Below are positions 1 through 7,894 of a stretch of 64,000 nucleotides of DNA, piece by piece. The position numbers were made by a program, and so were the translations under genes. Source of the DNA: JALZAI01 sp038212215 (GTDB lineage: Bacteria > Actinomycetota > Actinomycetes > Mycobacteriales > Jatrophihabitantaceae); contig JBBQUT010000018.1 in NCBI GenBank assembly GCA_038212215.1, positions 1 through 64,000 on the forward strand, read 5' to 3'. The notes beneath the pieces were generated by a model. That model was not told the DNA's origin. It did not search any database and saw only the letters and a list, made by a program, of their open reading frames with translations. Positions within the stretch are counted from its first letter, which is position 1. Each line of letters opens with the position of its first letter.

Positions 1-654
1 TCGGGGCCCGTCACGCCCGCCTCGCCCGGGCCGGGCCCGATCGCGAAAGCCGCACGAGTTGCCGGCGACGCGCTCAAGGCCGCTGATTTCGCAGCGGCCC
101 GGTCGGCCGCCGCGCTGGCCGCTGCCTTCGCGACGCCCACCGACGCAGACGTCATCGCGGTCGCCTTCGCGGCGGCGAGCGCGGAGACACAGCCGAAGGC
201 CGAGCACGCGGAGAAGCAGCAGCGGCTCGCCGAGGTGGTCGGCTCCGACACCGGCGCCGACGGCGGTCAGCTCGCCGGCATCTGGGCCGCGACACCGGCC
301 CCGGCGCTGAAGGCCATGTACTTCGCCCTCTCCCAGGTCGGCAAGGACTACGTCTACGCCACGAGCGGGCCGAACAGCTACGACTGCTCGGGCCTCACCC
401 GCAGGGCGTGGGCCGAGAACGGGATCGGCATCCCCCACTTCTCGGGCGCGCAGCTGGGCGTGGGCACGTCGGTGAGCGTTGCCGATCTCCGCCCGGGCGA
501 TCTCCTCGCCTACGGCCCCGGCGGGAGCGAGCACGTGGTGATGTACATCGGTGCCGGCTGGGACGTCGAGGCGAAGGGCGCCCAGTGGGGCGTCGTCATC
601 GACCGCGCCGACACAAGCAGCGCCCGGTACGCAGGCGCATCCCGGCCACTCTGA
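1..654 (+). CDS. NlpC/P60 family peptidoglycan hydrolase, C-terminal part (5' end outside window)
   Basis: The reading frame is open from the first base, so only the C-terminal part (about 217 residues) is present. The first ~100 residues are Ala-rich, helical and coiled-coil-like (AEHAEKQQRLAEVV). This resembles the spacer that precedes the catalytic domain in actinobacterial cell-wall endopeptidases such as the RipA/Cgl2188 types. The last ~115 residues carry the NlpC/P60 core: the nucleophile motif YDCSGLTRRAW (Cys codon at 385), LRPGDLLAYG, and the histidine motif EHVVMYIG. Family knowledge: these are secreted D,L-endopeptidases that cut peptide stems during cell separation. Any signal peptide would lie upstream of the window. 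No downstream partner on this strand. Confidence 0.85.
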   Translation, partial: SGPVTPASPGPGPIAKAARVAGDALKAADFAAARSAAALAAAFATPTDADVIAVAFAAASAETQPKAEHAEKQQRLAEVVGSDTGADGGQLAGIWAATPAPALKAMYFALSQVGKDYVYATSGPNSYDCSGLTRRAWAENGIGIPHFSGAQLGVGTSVSVADLRPGDLLAYGPGGSEHVVMYIGAGWDVEAKGAQWGVVIDRADTSSARYAGASRPL

Positions 655-745
655 TGGTCGGATCCGCTGCGCCGGCTCGACCGCTCACCGATGCCCGGCC
701 CGCAACCGCTTTCCGCCGGCTCCGCTTCTCCTCCTGACCGCTCGC

Positions 746-2446
746 CTAGAAGTTCGTGATGGCGCCGGTCTCGGCGCCCTGGGCGAGCTTGGCGTACTTG
801 GCCAGGAAGCCACTGGTGTAGCGGGGTTCGGGCAGCTTCCAGTTCTTCCGCCGCTCGGCGAACGTGGCTTCGTCGACGTCGACGTCGATCGTGTGCGCCT
901 GCGCGTCGATCACGATGCGGTCACCGTCTTGCACGAACGCGATCGGCCCACCGTCGACGGCCTCGGGTGCGACGTGACCCACGCAGTAGCCGTGGGTGCC
1001 GCCCGAGAATCGCCCGTCGGTGATCAGCGCGGCGTCGGCACCACGTCCGGCACCCTTCATCGCACCGGTGACCGCCAGCATCTCGCGCATCCCCGGGCCA
1101 CCCTTCGGACCCTCCCAGCGGATCACCACGACGTCGTTGGCCTGCAACCGTCCCGCCGCGAGCGCTTCCATCGCGGCCTGCTCGCGATCAAAAACCCGTG
1201 CGACGCCGTCGAACACGTCAGTGTCGAACCCGGCGCTCTTGACGACTGCGCCATCAGGCGCCAGGGAGCCACGCAGAATGGTGAGGCCGCCCGTCTTGTG
1301 GATCGGGTCCGCGATCGCGTGGATGATCTTGCCGTCCGGATCCGGGGGCGCGATCAGCTCGAGGTTCTCAGCCATCGTCCGGCCGGTGACGGTCATCGCA
1401 TCACCGTGCAGCAGGCCCGCGTCGAGCAGCGCCCGCATGACGACCGGGACTCCGCCGATCCGATCGATGTCGGTCATCACGTACTGACCGAACGGCTTCA
1501 CGTCCGCCAGGTGCGGCACCTTGTCGCCGATCCGGTTGAAGTCGTCCAGGGTGAGCTCGACGTGCGCCTCATGGGCGATCGCCAACAAGTGCAGTACAGC
1601 ATTGGACGAGCCGCCGAGCGCCATGACGACCGTGATGGCGTTGTCGAACGCCTCGCGCGTCAGGATCGTGCGCGCGGTGATCCCGGCGTCGACTAGGTGC
1701 ACCGCCGCCTCGCCGGAGCGCTCGGCGTAGTGGTCGCGGCGGGCGTCCGGGGCCGGTGGCGCCGCGCTTCCCGGCAACGACATCCCCAAGGCTTCGGCCG
1801 CAGAGGCCATCGTGTTCGCTGTGTACATGCCGCCGCAGGCGCCTTCGCCCGGGCAGATGGCTCGCTCGATCTCGGTGACCTCCTCGCGGCTCATCCGGCC
1901 GGCGAGGCACGCCCCCACCGCCTCGAACGCGTCGATGATCGTGACGTCGCGGCCCTGGTAACGGCCGGGCAGCGTGGAGCCGGCGTAGAGGAAGACCGCA
2001 GCGACGTCGAGCCTGGCCGCCGCCATCAACATGCCCGGCAGGGACTTGTCGCAGCCGGCCAGCAGCACGCCGCCGTCGAGCTGCTCGGCACGAAACACGG
2101 TCTCGACCGAATCGGCGATCACTTCACGGGAGACGAGCGAGTAGTGCATCCCGTCGTGGCCCATCGAGATGCCGTCGGAGATGGAGATTGTCCCGAACTC
2201 CATCGGAAAGCCGTCCGCACCGCGCACGCCCTGCTTGGCTTTCTTGGCCAGGCGGTTCAGCGACATGTTGCAGGGGGTGATTTCGTTCCACGAGGACGCG
2301 ATGCCGATCTGCGGTTTGCGCCAGTCGTCGTCGCCCATGCCCACCGCGCGGAGCATGCCGCGCGCCGCCGCCCGTTCGATGCCGTCGGTGACGACCGTGC
2401 TGTGCGGCTTACGGTGCTCGACGTTTCGCTCGCTGCGCTCGCTCAC
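746..2446 (-). CDS. ilvD: Dihydroxy-acid dehydratase
   Basis: Dehydrates 2,3-dihydroxy-isovalerate/methylvalerate to the 2-oxo acids of valine and isoleucine synthesis. The protein has 566 residues, full length for the family. Cysteines expected to hold the Fe-S cluster are C59 (EITPCNMSLN), C132 (LAGCDKSLPGM) and C204 (GEGACGGMYTANTM). The C-terminal part contains ITDGRFSGGTHG. The GTG start at 2446 is exactly the GTGA at which the upstream mini-ORF repeat (2443-2520) stops, so the gene appears to begin inside repeat-derived sequence. Residues 1-7 (MSERSER) look like the start of another repeat copy rather than ilvD proper; recognisable IlvD sequence starts near residue 13. No other ilv gene is adjacent. 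It is divergent from the PH-domain gene, and the ~100 bases between them hold the repeat. Confidence 0.95.
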   Translation of the reverse strand: MSERSERNVEHRKPHSTVVTDGIERAAARGMLRAVGMGDDDWRKPQIGIASSWNEITPCNMSLNRLAKKAKQGVRGADGFPMEFGTISISDGISMGHDGMHYSLVSREVIADSVETVFRAEQLDGGVLLAGCDKSLPGMLMAAARLDVAAVFLYAGSTLPGRYQGRDVTIIDAFEAVGACLAGRMSREEVTEIERAICPGEGACGGMYTANTMASAAEALGMSLPGSAAPPAPDARRDHYAERSGEAAVHLVDAGITARTILTREAFDNAITVVMALGGSSNAVLHLLAIAHEAHVELTLDDFNRIGDKVPHLADVKPFGQYVMTDIDRIGGVPVVMRALLDAGLLHGDAMTVTGRTMAENLELIAPPDPDGKIIHAIADPIHKTGGLTILRGSLAPDGAVVKSAGFDTDVFDGVARVFDREQAAMEALAAGRLQANDVVVIRWEGPKGGPGMREMLAVTGAMKGAGRGADAALITDGRFSGGTHGYCVGHVAPEAVDGGPIAFVQDGDRIVIDAQAHTIDVDVDEATFAERRKNWKLPEPRYTSGFLAKYAKLAQGAETGAITNF

Positions 2447-2520
2447 GACCGAGCCTCGCTTCGCTCATTCGCCCGGCCGGCCGGCCGATCACACTGGCTC
2501 GTTTCGCTGCGCTCACTCAC
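2443..2520 (-). repeat. MIRU-like mini-ORF repeat, copy before ilvD
   Basis: On the minus strand this is a 26-codon frame: GTG-AGT-GAG at 2520, ending in TGA at 2443-2445. The stop overlaps the ilvD start as GTGA (2443-2446). The encoded peptide ends in ANERSEARS, matching the other copies (NERSEAR[AP]), but the central part differs (SQCDRPAGR). It is the most diverged of the four loci. See the copies at 13392, 35701 and 42242. Confidence 0.8.
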
Positions 2521-2549
2521 GCCAAGAGCCTACGGCTACCGTTGCGGGC

Positions 2550-3014
2550 ATGTCTGCCGGTGCTGCGAACCCGAACGCATCGGGGCGGCGCGTGTTCCGG
2601 CTGCCGGGCCTCACCTACCTGGTGGCCGTGTTCCTGCTGTTCTCTGTCGCGCCGCTGGCGTTTGCCGAGACCGGAGCCGAGTCTGCCGGAGCCGTGTACG
2701 GGCCGCGGATGCTGTTGCTGCTCATCCCGATTCTCGCTGCCGCGTTCATTGCACGCACCGCGACGGTGGTCGATCCGTCTGGCGTGGTGGTCCGTGCCCT
2801 GCTGGGCAGCCGGACGCTCCCGTGGGACAAGGTGCGCGGCCTGTCGGTGAGCGGGCGTGCCGTGTATGCAGTGCTCGGCGCCGGCGCGGTGCGCCTGCCG
2901 TGCGTTCGAGTCGCTGACCTCGCAGCACTTTCGCGGGCGAGCGGCGGGCATCTGCCCGACGTGGCCGAGGCGCCACCGAAGTACGCACCCTCACGGCGCT
3001 CGCGGCGCCGCTAG
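2550..3014 (+). CDS. PH-domain membrane protein, CFP6-like
   Basis: A 154-residue protein. Two hydrophobic segments (about residues 18-36, LTYLVAVFLLFSVAPLAF, and 50-66, MLLLLIPILAAAFIA) are followed by a small bacterial PH-like domain with the typical VDPSGVVVRALLG and LPWDKVRGLSV patterns. The tail is basic (SRRSRRR). It resembles the low-molecular-weight antigen CFP6 of M. tuberculosis (Rv3004), which sits near the ilv genes there. Function is unknown; a membrane-anchored domain is likely. ATG at 2550 was chosen because upstream in-frame sequence is antisense to ilvD and the repeat. Divergent from ilvD. Confidence 0.8.
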   Translation: MSAGAANPNASGRRVFRLPGLTYLVAVFLLFSVAPLAFAETGAESAGAVYGPRMLLLLIPILAAAFIARTATVVDPSGVVVRALLGSRTLPWDKVRGLSVSGRAVYAVLGAGAVRLPCVRVADLAALSRASGGHLPDVAEAPPKYAPSRRSRRR

Positions 3015-3427
3015 CGCTGTTCGCGGACCGCGGTAGCGGTGGGCCGACCGGGTGGTGCCTTCGCGCTCGGTATCGCGATCTTCATCCATCTGAACGGCCA
3101 CAGCGCATCCTGCGCATGACGATCGCCCACGGCTTCGCCGATGCGCCGCCCGGTGCCGCGATCTTCATCCCCCGGGACGCTTCCGGAGGGTTGTCGCGGA
3201 TTTGGAAGCCAGTGCCGTCCGGCCGGCTGGGAGCGGCCGCGGCAATTATCGGCGGCCCAGGGCAACTGCAGGCACGCATAGGCGCCGCGTCGCGCCGCCC
3301 GCGCCGCCGATCGCCCCAACCCAGCCGGGCAAACCGTCATACACGCGTCAACCCCTGACCGCACAGGTGAATGAAGATCACCGCAGGTGCACCCGGTGCG
3401 CCGAAGTACCCCCGCAGCTGTGGGCGA
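3015..3427. other. Intergenic region without a convincing gene
   Basis: This 413-base gap lies between convergent genes. The short frames in it show no family resemblance or ribosome-binding site. It holds three occurrences of a GATCTTCAT core: forward at about 3079 and 3162, and inverted at 3372 within GCACAGGTGAATGAAGATCA (3361-3380). The last is nearly the same as a 20-mer at 40799-40818. It may be decayed sequence or a terminator/repeat region. Confidence 0.5.
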
Positions 3428-4354
3428 TCAGTAGGTCGCGCCGACCACGTTGATCAGATCGTCGCCTGCTTGCAGGCGAGCGACCTGCTCGCGGATCAGG
3501 CGACGGACCCGGCGCTGCCAGCCGCGCGTACCGCCGCCGACGTGGGGGGTGATCAGGACGTTCGGAAGCTGCCATAACGGGTGCTCGGCCGGCAGCGGTT
3601 CGGGATCGGTGACATCCAGAAAAGCCGACAGCCGGCCGGTCTGCAGTTCGGCGACCAGATCGCCGGTGTCCACGATCTGGCCGCGAGAGACATTCACCAG
3701 GATCGCACCATCGGGCAGCGCGGCGAGAAAGCGCGCGTCGACCAGCTGGTGCGTTTCGGCCGTATGCGGCAATGTGACGACGACGATGTCATGCTCGGCA
3801 AGCAGCGCGGGCAACTCTTCGACTCCATGCACGTTATTGCGCGCGCTACGGGCGACGAAGGTGCATTGCGCATCGAAAACACCGACGGCCTTGGCGACGC
3901 GGCGGCCAATATCGCCCGCTCCGAGGATCAGCACCCGCTTGCCGTCGAGTTCGTCGCCGGTCCTCGGGCTCCAGCGTGCGGCTTGCTGCTCGTCGTGGAA
4001 ATGCGGCAGGTCGCGCAGCAAACTTAGCAAACCGGCGACGGCTAGTTCCGCGGTGGACCCGCCGTGCACTCCGCGTGCGTTGCACAGCGTGACGCCGTCC
4101 GGAACGAGCGGTAGCCACGGTTCGACACCTGCCGAGAGCAGCTGGATTACCCGCAATGCCGGCATCTGGTGCAGCGCCTGCCCGGAGGCGCCACCCATGT
4201 ACTCGGCGACCAGGAAATCGGTGTCCTCGACCCCGTCCGGCGCCTCGCCTTGACCGGACCACACAACAACCTGGACGCCGGTCGGCAAGTCCAGCCCAAC
4301 AGCGAATTCGTCGTCGGGCAGGCAAACGGTGATCTCGGTATCGGGCAGGCTCAC
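3428..4354 (-). CDS. D-2-hydroxyacid dehydrogenase, NAD-dependent
   Basis: About 308 residues. The Rossmann motif GAGDIG is at residues 145-150. The family catalytic residues are visible: Arg in LVNVSRGQIVD, acidic residue in LDVTDPEPLP, and His in LITPHVGGG. The family reduces 2-oxo acids or oxidises 2-hydroxy acids with NAD(P); the substrate cannot be read from sequence. The frame extends to an ATG at 4411, but those extra residues (MPAAMCLVRPGAAPLAWDVV) look non-coding and would leave only 23 bases to the divergent lppZ-like gene. GTG-AGC-CTG at 4354 is therefore preferred. The order resembles mycobacterial neighbourhoods, but SerA identity is not supported because the C-terminal ACT domain is absent. 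Confidence 0.85.
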   Translation of the reverse strand: MSLPDTEITVCLPDDEFAVGLDLPTGVQVVVWSGQGEAPDGVEDTDFLVAEYMGGASGQALHQMPALRVIQLLSAGVEPWLPLVPDGVTLCNARGVHGGSTAELAVAGLLSLLRDLPHFHDEQQAARWSPRTGDELDGKRVLILGAGDIGRRVAKAVGVFDAQCTFVARSARNNVHGVEELPALLAEHDIVVVTLPHTAETHQLVDARFLAALPDGAILVNVSRGQIVDTGDLVAELQTGRLSAFLDVTDPEPLPAEHPLWQLPNVLITPHVGGGTRGWQRRVRRLIREQVARLQAGDDLINVVGATY

Positions 4355-4434
4355 GACATCCCAGGCTAGCGGCGCCGCACCTGGCCGCACCAGGCACATC
4401 GCGGCGGGCACGCCGCACCAGGCACACTGAGGAT

Positions 4435-5637
4435 ATGACGCGGACGGGTCACCTGAGGCGGCTGCGGGCCGGATCCGGCGTCGCCGCGGTGCTGCTGCTT
4501 GCAGCCTGCACCGCGGGTGCTAAAGCCAGCGAGCCCACATGGCGCCCCAAGCCGTCGTTCTCCGGTGAGAACGGCGCTCCCGGACCGCTTCAGCCGGCCC
4601 CCGGCGGGGCTTCGCCGAACCAACCGGCCGCGCCGAGGACTCCGGGGTCCAGTTCGGCCACAAAGCAGCTGGATCCGTCGGTCGTTGCAACCAATCTCAG
4701 CGCGCCGACCGGCATCGCGATCATGCCCGATCACACCGCGCTGGTCGGCGAACGGACCACTGGGCGGATCGTCCGCGTGCAGCCGATCGCGGGGCAGCCG
4801 GTGCGCACGGTGCGGACAATCACCGGGCTGAGCACCGTTGGGGACGGTGGTTTGCTCGACCTCGCATTGTCGCCGAATTACGCGGAGGACAACCTGATCT
4901 TCGCCTATGTCACGACGCCGACCGACAACCGCGTGGTCGACTTCACCCTGACCGGACCAGTGACCCCGGTGCTCATCGGGATCCCGCGCGGCACGACGGA
5001 CAACACCGGCCGGATCGCCTTCGCCGTCAACGGCGACCTGCTTGTCGGTACCGGCGACGCCGGACGGGCAGCGGATGCCGCGAACCCGAAGAGCCTGGCC
5101 GGAAAGGTGCTGCGGGTGAGCGACATCGGCGCGCCCGCCGCGGGAAATCCGACGCGCGGCTCCCGGGTGTACACGAGCGGTCAGCGGGTGGTCAACGGAC
5201 TGTGCACCGGCGCCACTGGCCAGATCGTCGAGGTCGAGACCCGTCCGGGTGTCGCGTCCGACCCGATCAACCTGCTACAACCGGGTGCGTCCTACGGCTG
5301 GCCCAGGCGAGCGACGGGCTACCGCGTGCCGGCGAAGACGATGCCCGCGGCCGCACAGTCCCCCGGCGGCTGCGCCATCCTGGACAGTCGGCTGTTCGTC
5401 ACCTCGCGAGACGCGACGCAACTGCTGTCAGCGCAGATCGGCATTGGCCAGCCTGCGCTCGGCGTGTTCAGCGCGTCACTGCGCAAGCGCTACGGGCGGC
5501 TGCTCACCGTCTCGGCCGCCTCCGACGGGTCGCTATGGCTCACCACGACCAACCGGGACGGGCACGGAAGCCCTGTGCCTACGGACGAGCGCGTGCTGCG
5601 GATCGTCCCGTCCGGTGCGTCGACGAACCCCGCCTGA
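4435..5637 (+). CDS. LppZ-like lipoprotein, PQQ-dependent sugar dehydrogenase fold
   Basis: A 400-residue secreted lipoprotein. The signal peptide has RRLR followed by a hydrophobic stretch, and a lipobox LLAAC with the lipidated Cys at residue 25. A Pro/Ser-rich linker follows, then a beta-propeller of the glucose/sorbosone dehydrogenase type (NLSAPTGIAIMPD, GDGGLLDLALSPNYAED, GRIAFAVNGDLLVGTGDAG, YGWPR). M. tuberculosis LppZ (Rv3006) belongs to this group. Whether it binds PQQ or oxidises a sugar is unknown. It begins an operon: its TGA overlaps the next ATG (TGATG at 5635-5639). ATG at 4435 follows a GAGG four bases upstream, a rather short spacing. Confidence 0.85.
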   Translation: MTRTGHLRRLRAGSGVAAVLLLAACTAGAKASEPTWRPKPSFSGENGAPGPLQPAPGGASPNQPAAPRTPGSSSATKQLDPSVVATNLSAPTGIAIMPDHTALVGERTTGRIVRVQPIAGQPVRTVRTITGLSTVGDGGLLDLALSPNYAEDNLIFAYVTTPTDNRVVDFTLTGPVTPVLIGIPRGTTDNTGRIAFAVNGDLLVGTGDAGRAADAANPKSLAGKVLRVSDIGAPAAGNPTRGSRVYTSGQRVVNGLCTGATGQIVEVETRPGVASDPINLLQPGASYGWPRRATGYRVPAKTMPAAAQSPGGCAILDSRLFVTSRDATQLLSAQIGIGQPALGVFSASLRKRYGRLLTVSAASDGSLWLTTTNRDGHGSPVPTDERVLRIVPSGASTNPA

Positions 5638-6533
5638 TGTCCGCACTGCCGCAACGCCTGGTGTCGCTGCTGCCCTCAGCGACCGAGATCGTGTACGCGC
5701 TCGGCGTCGACGATCGGCTCGTCGGCGTGAGCTTCGAATGCGACGAGCCTCCTTCTGCGCGCACCGACAAAGCTGTCGTCGTCGGTGGCCGCGACACCAG
5801 CGGATTGACCCCGGCGGAAATCGACGCATATGTGCGCGCACAGGCTGCCGCCGGGGCAGATCTCTACCACCTCGAACGCGACGCCCTGGCCGGCCTCGAT
5901 CCCGATCTGGTCTTCACCCAGGACTTGTGCCGGGTCTGCGCACTGCCGTCGGCGACGGTGTCCGAAGCCCTGGACTTCCTCGGCTGCAGCGCCGAGGTCG
6001 TCGCGCTCGACCCGCATTCGCTGGACGAGGTGCTGGACACGATCCACATCGTCGGGCGCCACACCGGTGTGCCGCGCCGAGCGGCCACCGTCGTCGCCGC
6101 GCTGCGCGCCCGTCTGGCGCACGTCGCCGAGGCAGTCGCCGGATGCGCTCGTCCGCGGGTGGCAGTGGTGGAGTGGGTCGATCCCCCGTTTCCGGCCGGG
6201 CATTGGATACCGGATCAGATCATTGCCGCGGGTGGCGAGCCGGTCGCGGCGCTCCCCGGAGCGCGCTCGGTGCAGACCACATGGGATCAGATCGCCGCTG
6301 CACGCCCGGACGTCGTGCTCGTCTCACCCTGCGGCTACCACCTGGACGCTGCCGCCGAGCAGGCCACAGTGGTCGCAGAGATGCTGCCCGGCCCCGAGAT
6401 CTGGGCGATCGACGGTGACGCTCTGGTGGTGCGTCCCGGCCCGCGCCTGGTCGCCGGGGTCGAGGCCATCGCGTCGGTCCTGCATCCGGAGGCCGTCCCA
6501 ATGCAACGCAACGCTGTGCGTCGCGTTCGATGA
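5637..6533 (+). CDS. BtuF-like substrate-binding fold protein, no signal peptide
   Basis: A 298-residue member of the helical-backbone cobalamin/iron-siderophore binding fold (RLVSLLPSATEIVYALG at the N-terminus, VVLVSPCGYHLDAA near the C-terminus). Transported BtuF/FecB proteins carry a signal peptide; this one starts directly with the fold (MSALPQRLVSLL), so it is probably cytoplasmic. Translation is coupled on both sides: its ATG overlaps the lppZ-like stop, and its TGA overlaps the FhuF-like ATG (ATGA at 6530-6533). Pairing with an iron-sulfur FhuF-like protein suggests intracellular handling of a corrinoid or siderophore. That is inference. Confidence 0.75.
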   Translation: MSALPQRLVSLLPSATEIVYALGVDDRLVGVSFECDEPPSARTDKAVVVGGRDTSGLTPAEIDAYVRAQAAAGADLYHLERDALAGLDPDLVFTQDLCRVCALPSATVSEALDFLGCSAEVVALDPHSLDEVLDTIHIVGRHTGVPRRAATVVAALRARLAHVAEAVAGCARPRVAVVEWVDPPFPAGHWIPDQIIAAGGEPVAALPGARSVQTTWDQIAAARPDVVLVSPCGYHLDAAAEQATVVAEMLPGPEIWAIDGDALVVRPGPRLVAGVEAIASVLHPEAVPMQRNAVRRVR

Positions 6534-7291
6534 CAAGGCGTGTGGTGTCACTGGACCCGAAGGTCGTCGCCGCGTTGCACTCGGTGCGCTCGCTGGGGTC
6601 GTTCTTCGCCGTCGAGTTCGGTACGGACGTGGAATTCGGTGCTGCCGGAGCAGGGTGGCACTCGCTGGACGTGCCGCCCGGAGACCCGCTCCGCCATCGT
6701 GACATTGGATGGCTCCGCCATCGTGTCTCCTCTGCGCAAGACGCGATCGCCGGCACGGCGGCATGTGCGCCTGGCGACGTGCCATTGCGGGCAGCCGCGT
6801 CGATCGACCTGCTCGGACTGTCGGCCCGCATCGTGTCGCCGGTACTCGCCGCATCTGTCCTGGCCGGGCTCACACCCATGCTGTATCCCGACCGGCTATG
6901 GCTGCGCCCGGGCGGGCACCCGGTCGCAATCACCGAGTCGACGGGCACGGCCGTGACCTCGCCGCCAGAGGCGGCACGAGCGATGTATTCCGGCGTCGTT
7001 GAGAGCGTCCTCGCGCCACTGGTGTCGCTCTACCGTAGCGAATTCGGGGTCTCGACCCGCGTGCTGTGGGGCGACGTCGCGTCGGCGCTGAACGGGGCCG
7101 CGCAGGTCGTCGCCGGATCCGGGCGCTACCAGCCCCTGCGTGCCGACGACGTGGTGGCGGCGTTGCTCGCGACCGGCGAGTTGGTAGGCACGGCCCGCTC
7201 GCTCCCGCCGCGATTCGTGCGCAACAGCTGTTGCCTGTACTACCGGATTCCCGGCGGTGGCCTCTGCGGCGACTGCGTTCTCGCCGGCTGA
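6530..7291 (+). CDS. FhuF-like (2Fe-2S) protein
   Basis: A 253-residue protein whose last 25 residues carry the FhuF C-terminal cluster motif. Cysteines are C234, C235, C246 and C249 in NSCCLYYRIPGGG/LCGDC. The upstream region matches the FhuF/siderophore-reductase layout in length. In the family, E. coli FhuF reduces ferric iron in hydroxamate siderophores; the substrate here is unknown. It is the last gene of the lppZ-like/BtuF-like/FhuF-like operon, overlapping the preceding stop as ATGA. Convergent with the next gene, 45 bases apart. Confidence 0.8.
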   Translation: MTRRVVSLDPKVVAALHSVRSLGSFFAVEFGTDVEFGAAGAGWHSLDVPPGDPLRHRDIGWLRHRVSSAQDAIAGTAACAPGDVPLRAAASIDLLGLSARIVSPVLAASVLAGLTPMLYPDRLWLRPGGHPVAITESTGTAVTSPPEAARAMYSGVVESVLAPLVSLYRSEFGVSTRVLWGDVASALNGAAQVVAGSGRYQPLRADDVVAALLATGELVGTARSLPPRFVRNSCCLYYRIPGGGLCGDCVLAG

Positions 7292-7336
7292 GTCGCCTGA
7301 GTCCACTGAGCCAGCTGCATCGCCCATACCTCCACG

Positions 7337-7837
7337 TCAGAGCTCACGCTCGCGCACGGTGCGCCGGATCTGATCGATGTTGTCGCGCAACATGTCGGAG
7401 ACGAGTTCGTCGGTACGGGGATCGGCGAGCACCTCGAAGATGATCCGCAACGATGTCTCGGTGATCTCGGTGATCAGCCGATCGTGGAACGGCAGGTATC
7501 CGACCGCTTTGGCGGTGGGATCTTCCTTGATCTTCTCGGAGATCATCTCCTTGATCTCGTTGCGGTTCTCCGCCAGCGCGCTGGCGATGTTGCGCGTGTA
7601 GTGCCCGCTGCGCAGCACGTCGGCAACCTCGTCCAGCACGGCTATCGTGATCGGACGCTTGATCACCGCGACGAGCCGGTCGGATGCCCGGTTGATCAGG
7701 CTGACCACGAATGGTTCACGCAGCCCGCGCCGCACCATCGTGCGTCCGAGGAATGCCGCGCCGGTCGACAAAACGATGAGCGCGGGCAGGATCAGCAGCG
7801 TCCAGCCGCCGGCAGTTCTCGGCAGGGCACTGATCAT
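7337..7837 (-). CDS. Conserved hypothetical protein with one N-terminal membrane segment
   Basis: A protein of about 166 residues, not recognised. One hydrophobic stretch (about residues 7-27, TLLILPALIVLSTGAAFLG) is followed by a charged helical domain (ENRNEIKEMISEKIKEDP) with a cytoplasmic look. The frame could start at 7876, but that would place the N-terminus inside the strong hairpin at 7856-7888, so ATG at 7837 is preferred. It lies downstream of the multicopper oxidase gene on the same strand, separated by the hairpin, and is probably transcribed independently. Confidence 0.65.
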   Translation of the reverse strand: MISALPRTAGGWTLLILPALIVLSTGAAFLGRTMVRRGLREPFVVSLINRASDRLVAVIKRPITIAVLDEVADVLRSGHYTRNIASALAENRNEIKEMISEKIKEDPTAKAVGYLPFHDRLITEITETSLRIIFEVLADPRTDELVSDMLRDNIDQIRRTVREREL

Positions 7838-7855
7838 GGCTGTGATCCTGCCCCC

Positions 7856-7888
7856 TCGGCCGGGTCGGGGGGGCACCGACCCGGCCGA
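7856..7888 (-). terminator. Strong hairpin downstream of the multicopper oxidase gene
   Basis: A perfect 13-bp inverted repeat (7856-7868 with 7876-7888, TCGGCCGGGTCGG and its complement) encloses a 7-base loop. It lies 6 bases past the multicopper oxidase stop codon. No U-tract follows, which is common in high-GC actinomycetes; a factor-independent terminator is inferred, not proven. Confidence 0.65.
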
Positions 7889-7894
7889 TTGCTG

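Noticed and set aside
551..1696. Plus-strand frame of 381 codons over ilvD
   Set aside because: Antisense shadow of a well-supported ilvD gene; the Arg/His/Val-rich composition is typical of high-GC shadows.
3116..3358. 80-codon frame in the intergenic region at 3.1-3.4 kb
   Set aside because: No ribosome-binding site, no recognisable family, and composition like random high-GC sequence.
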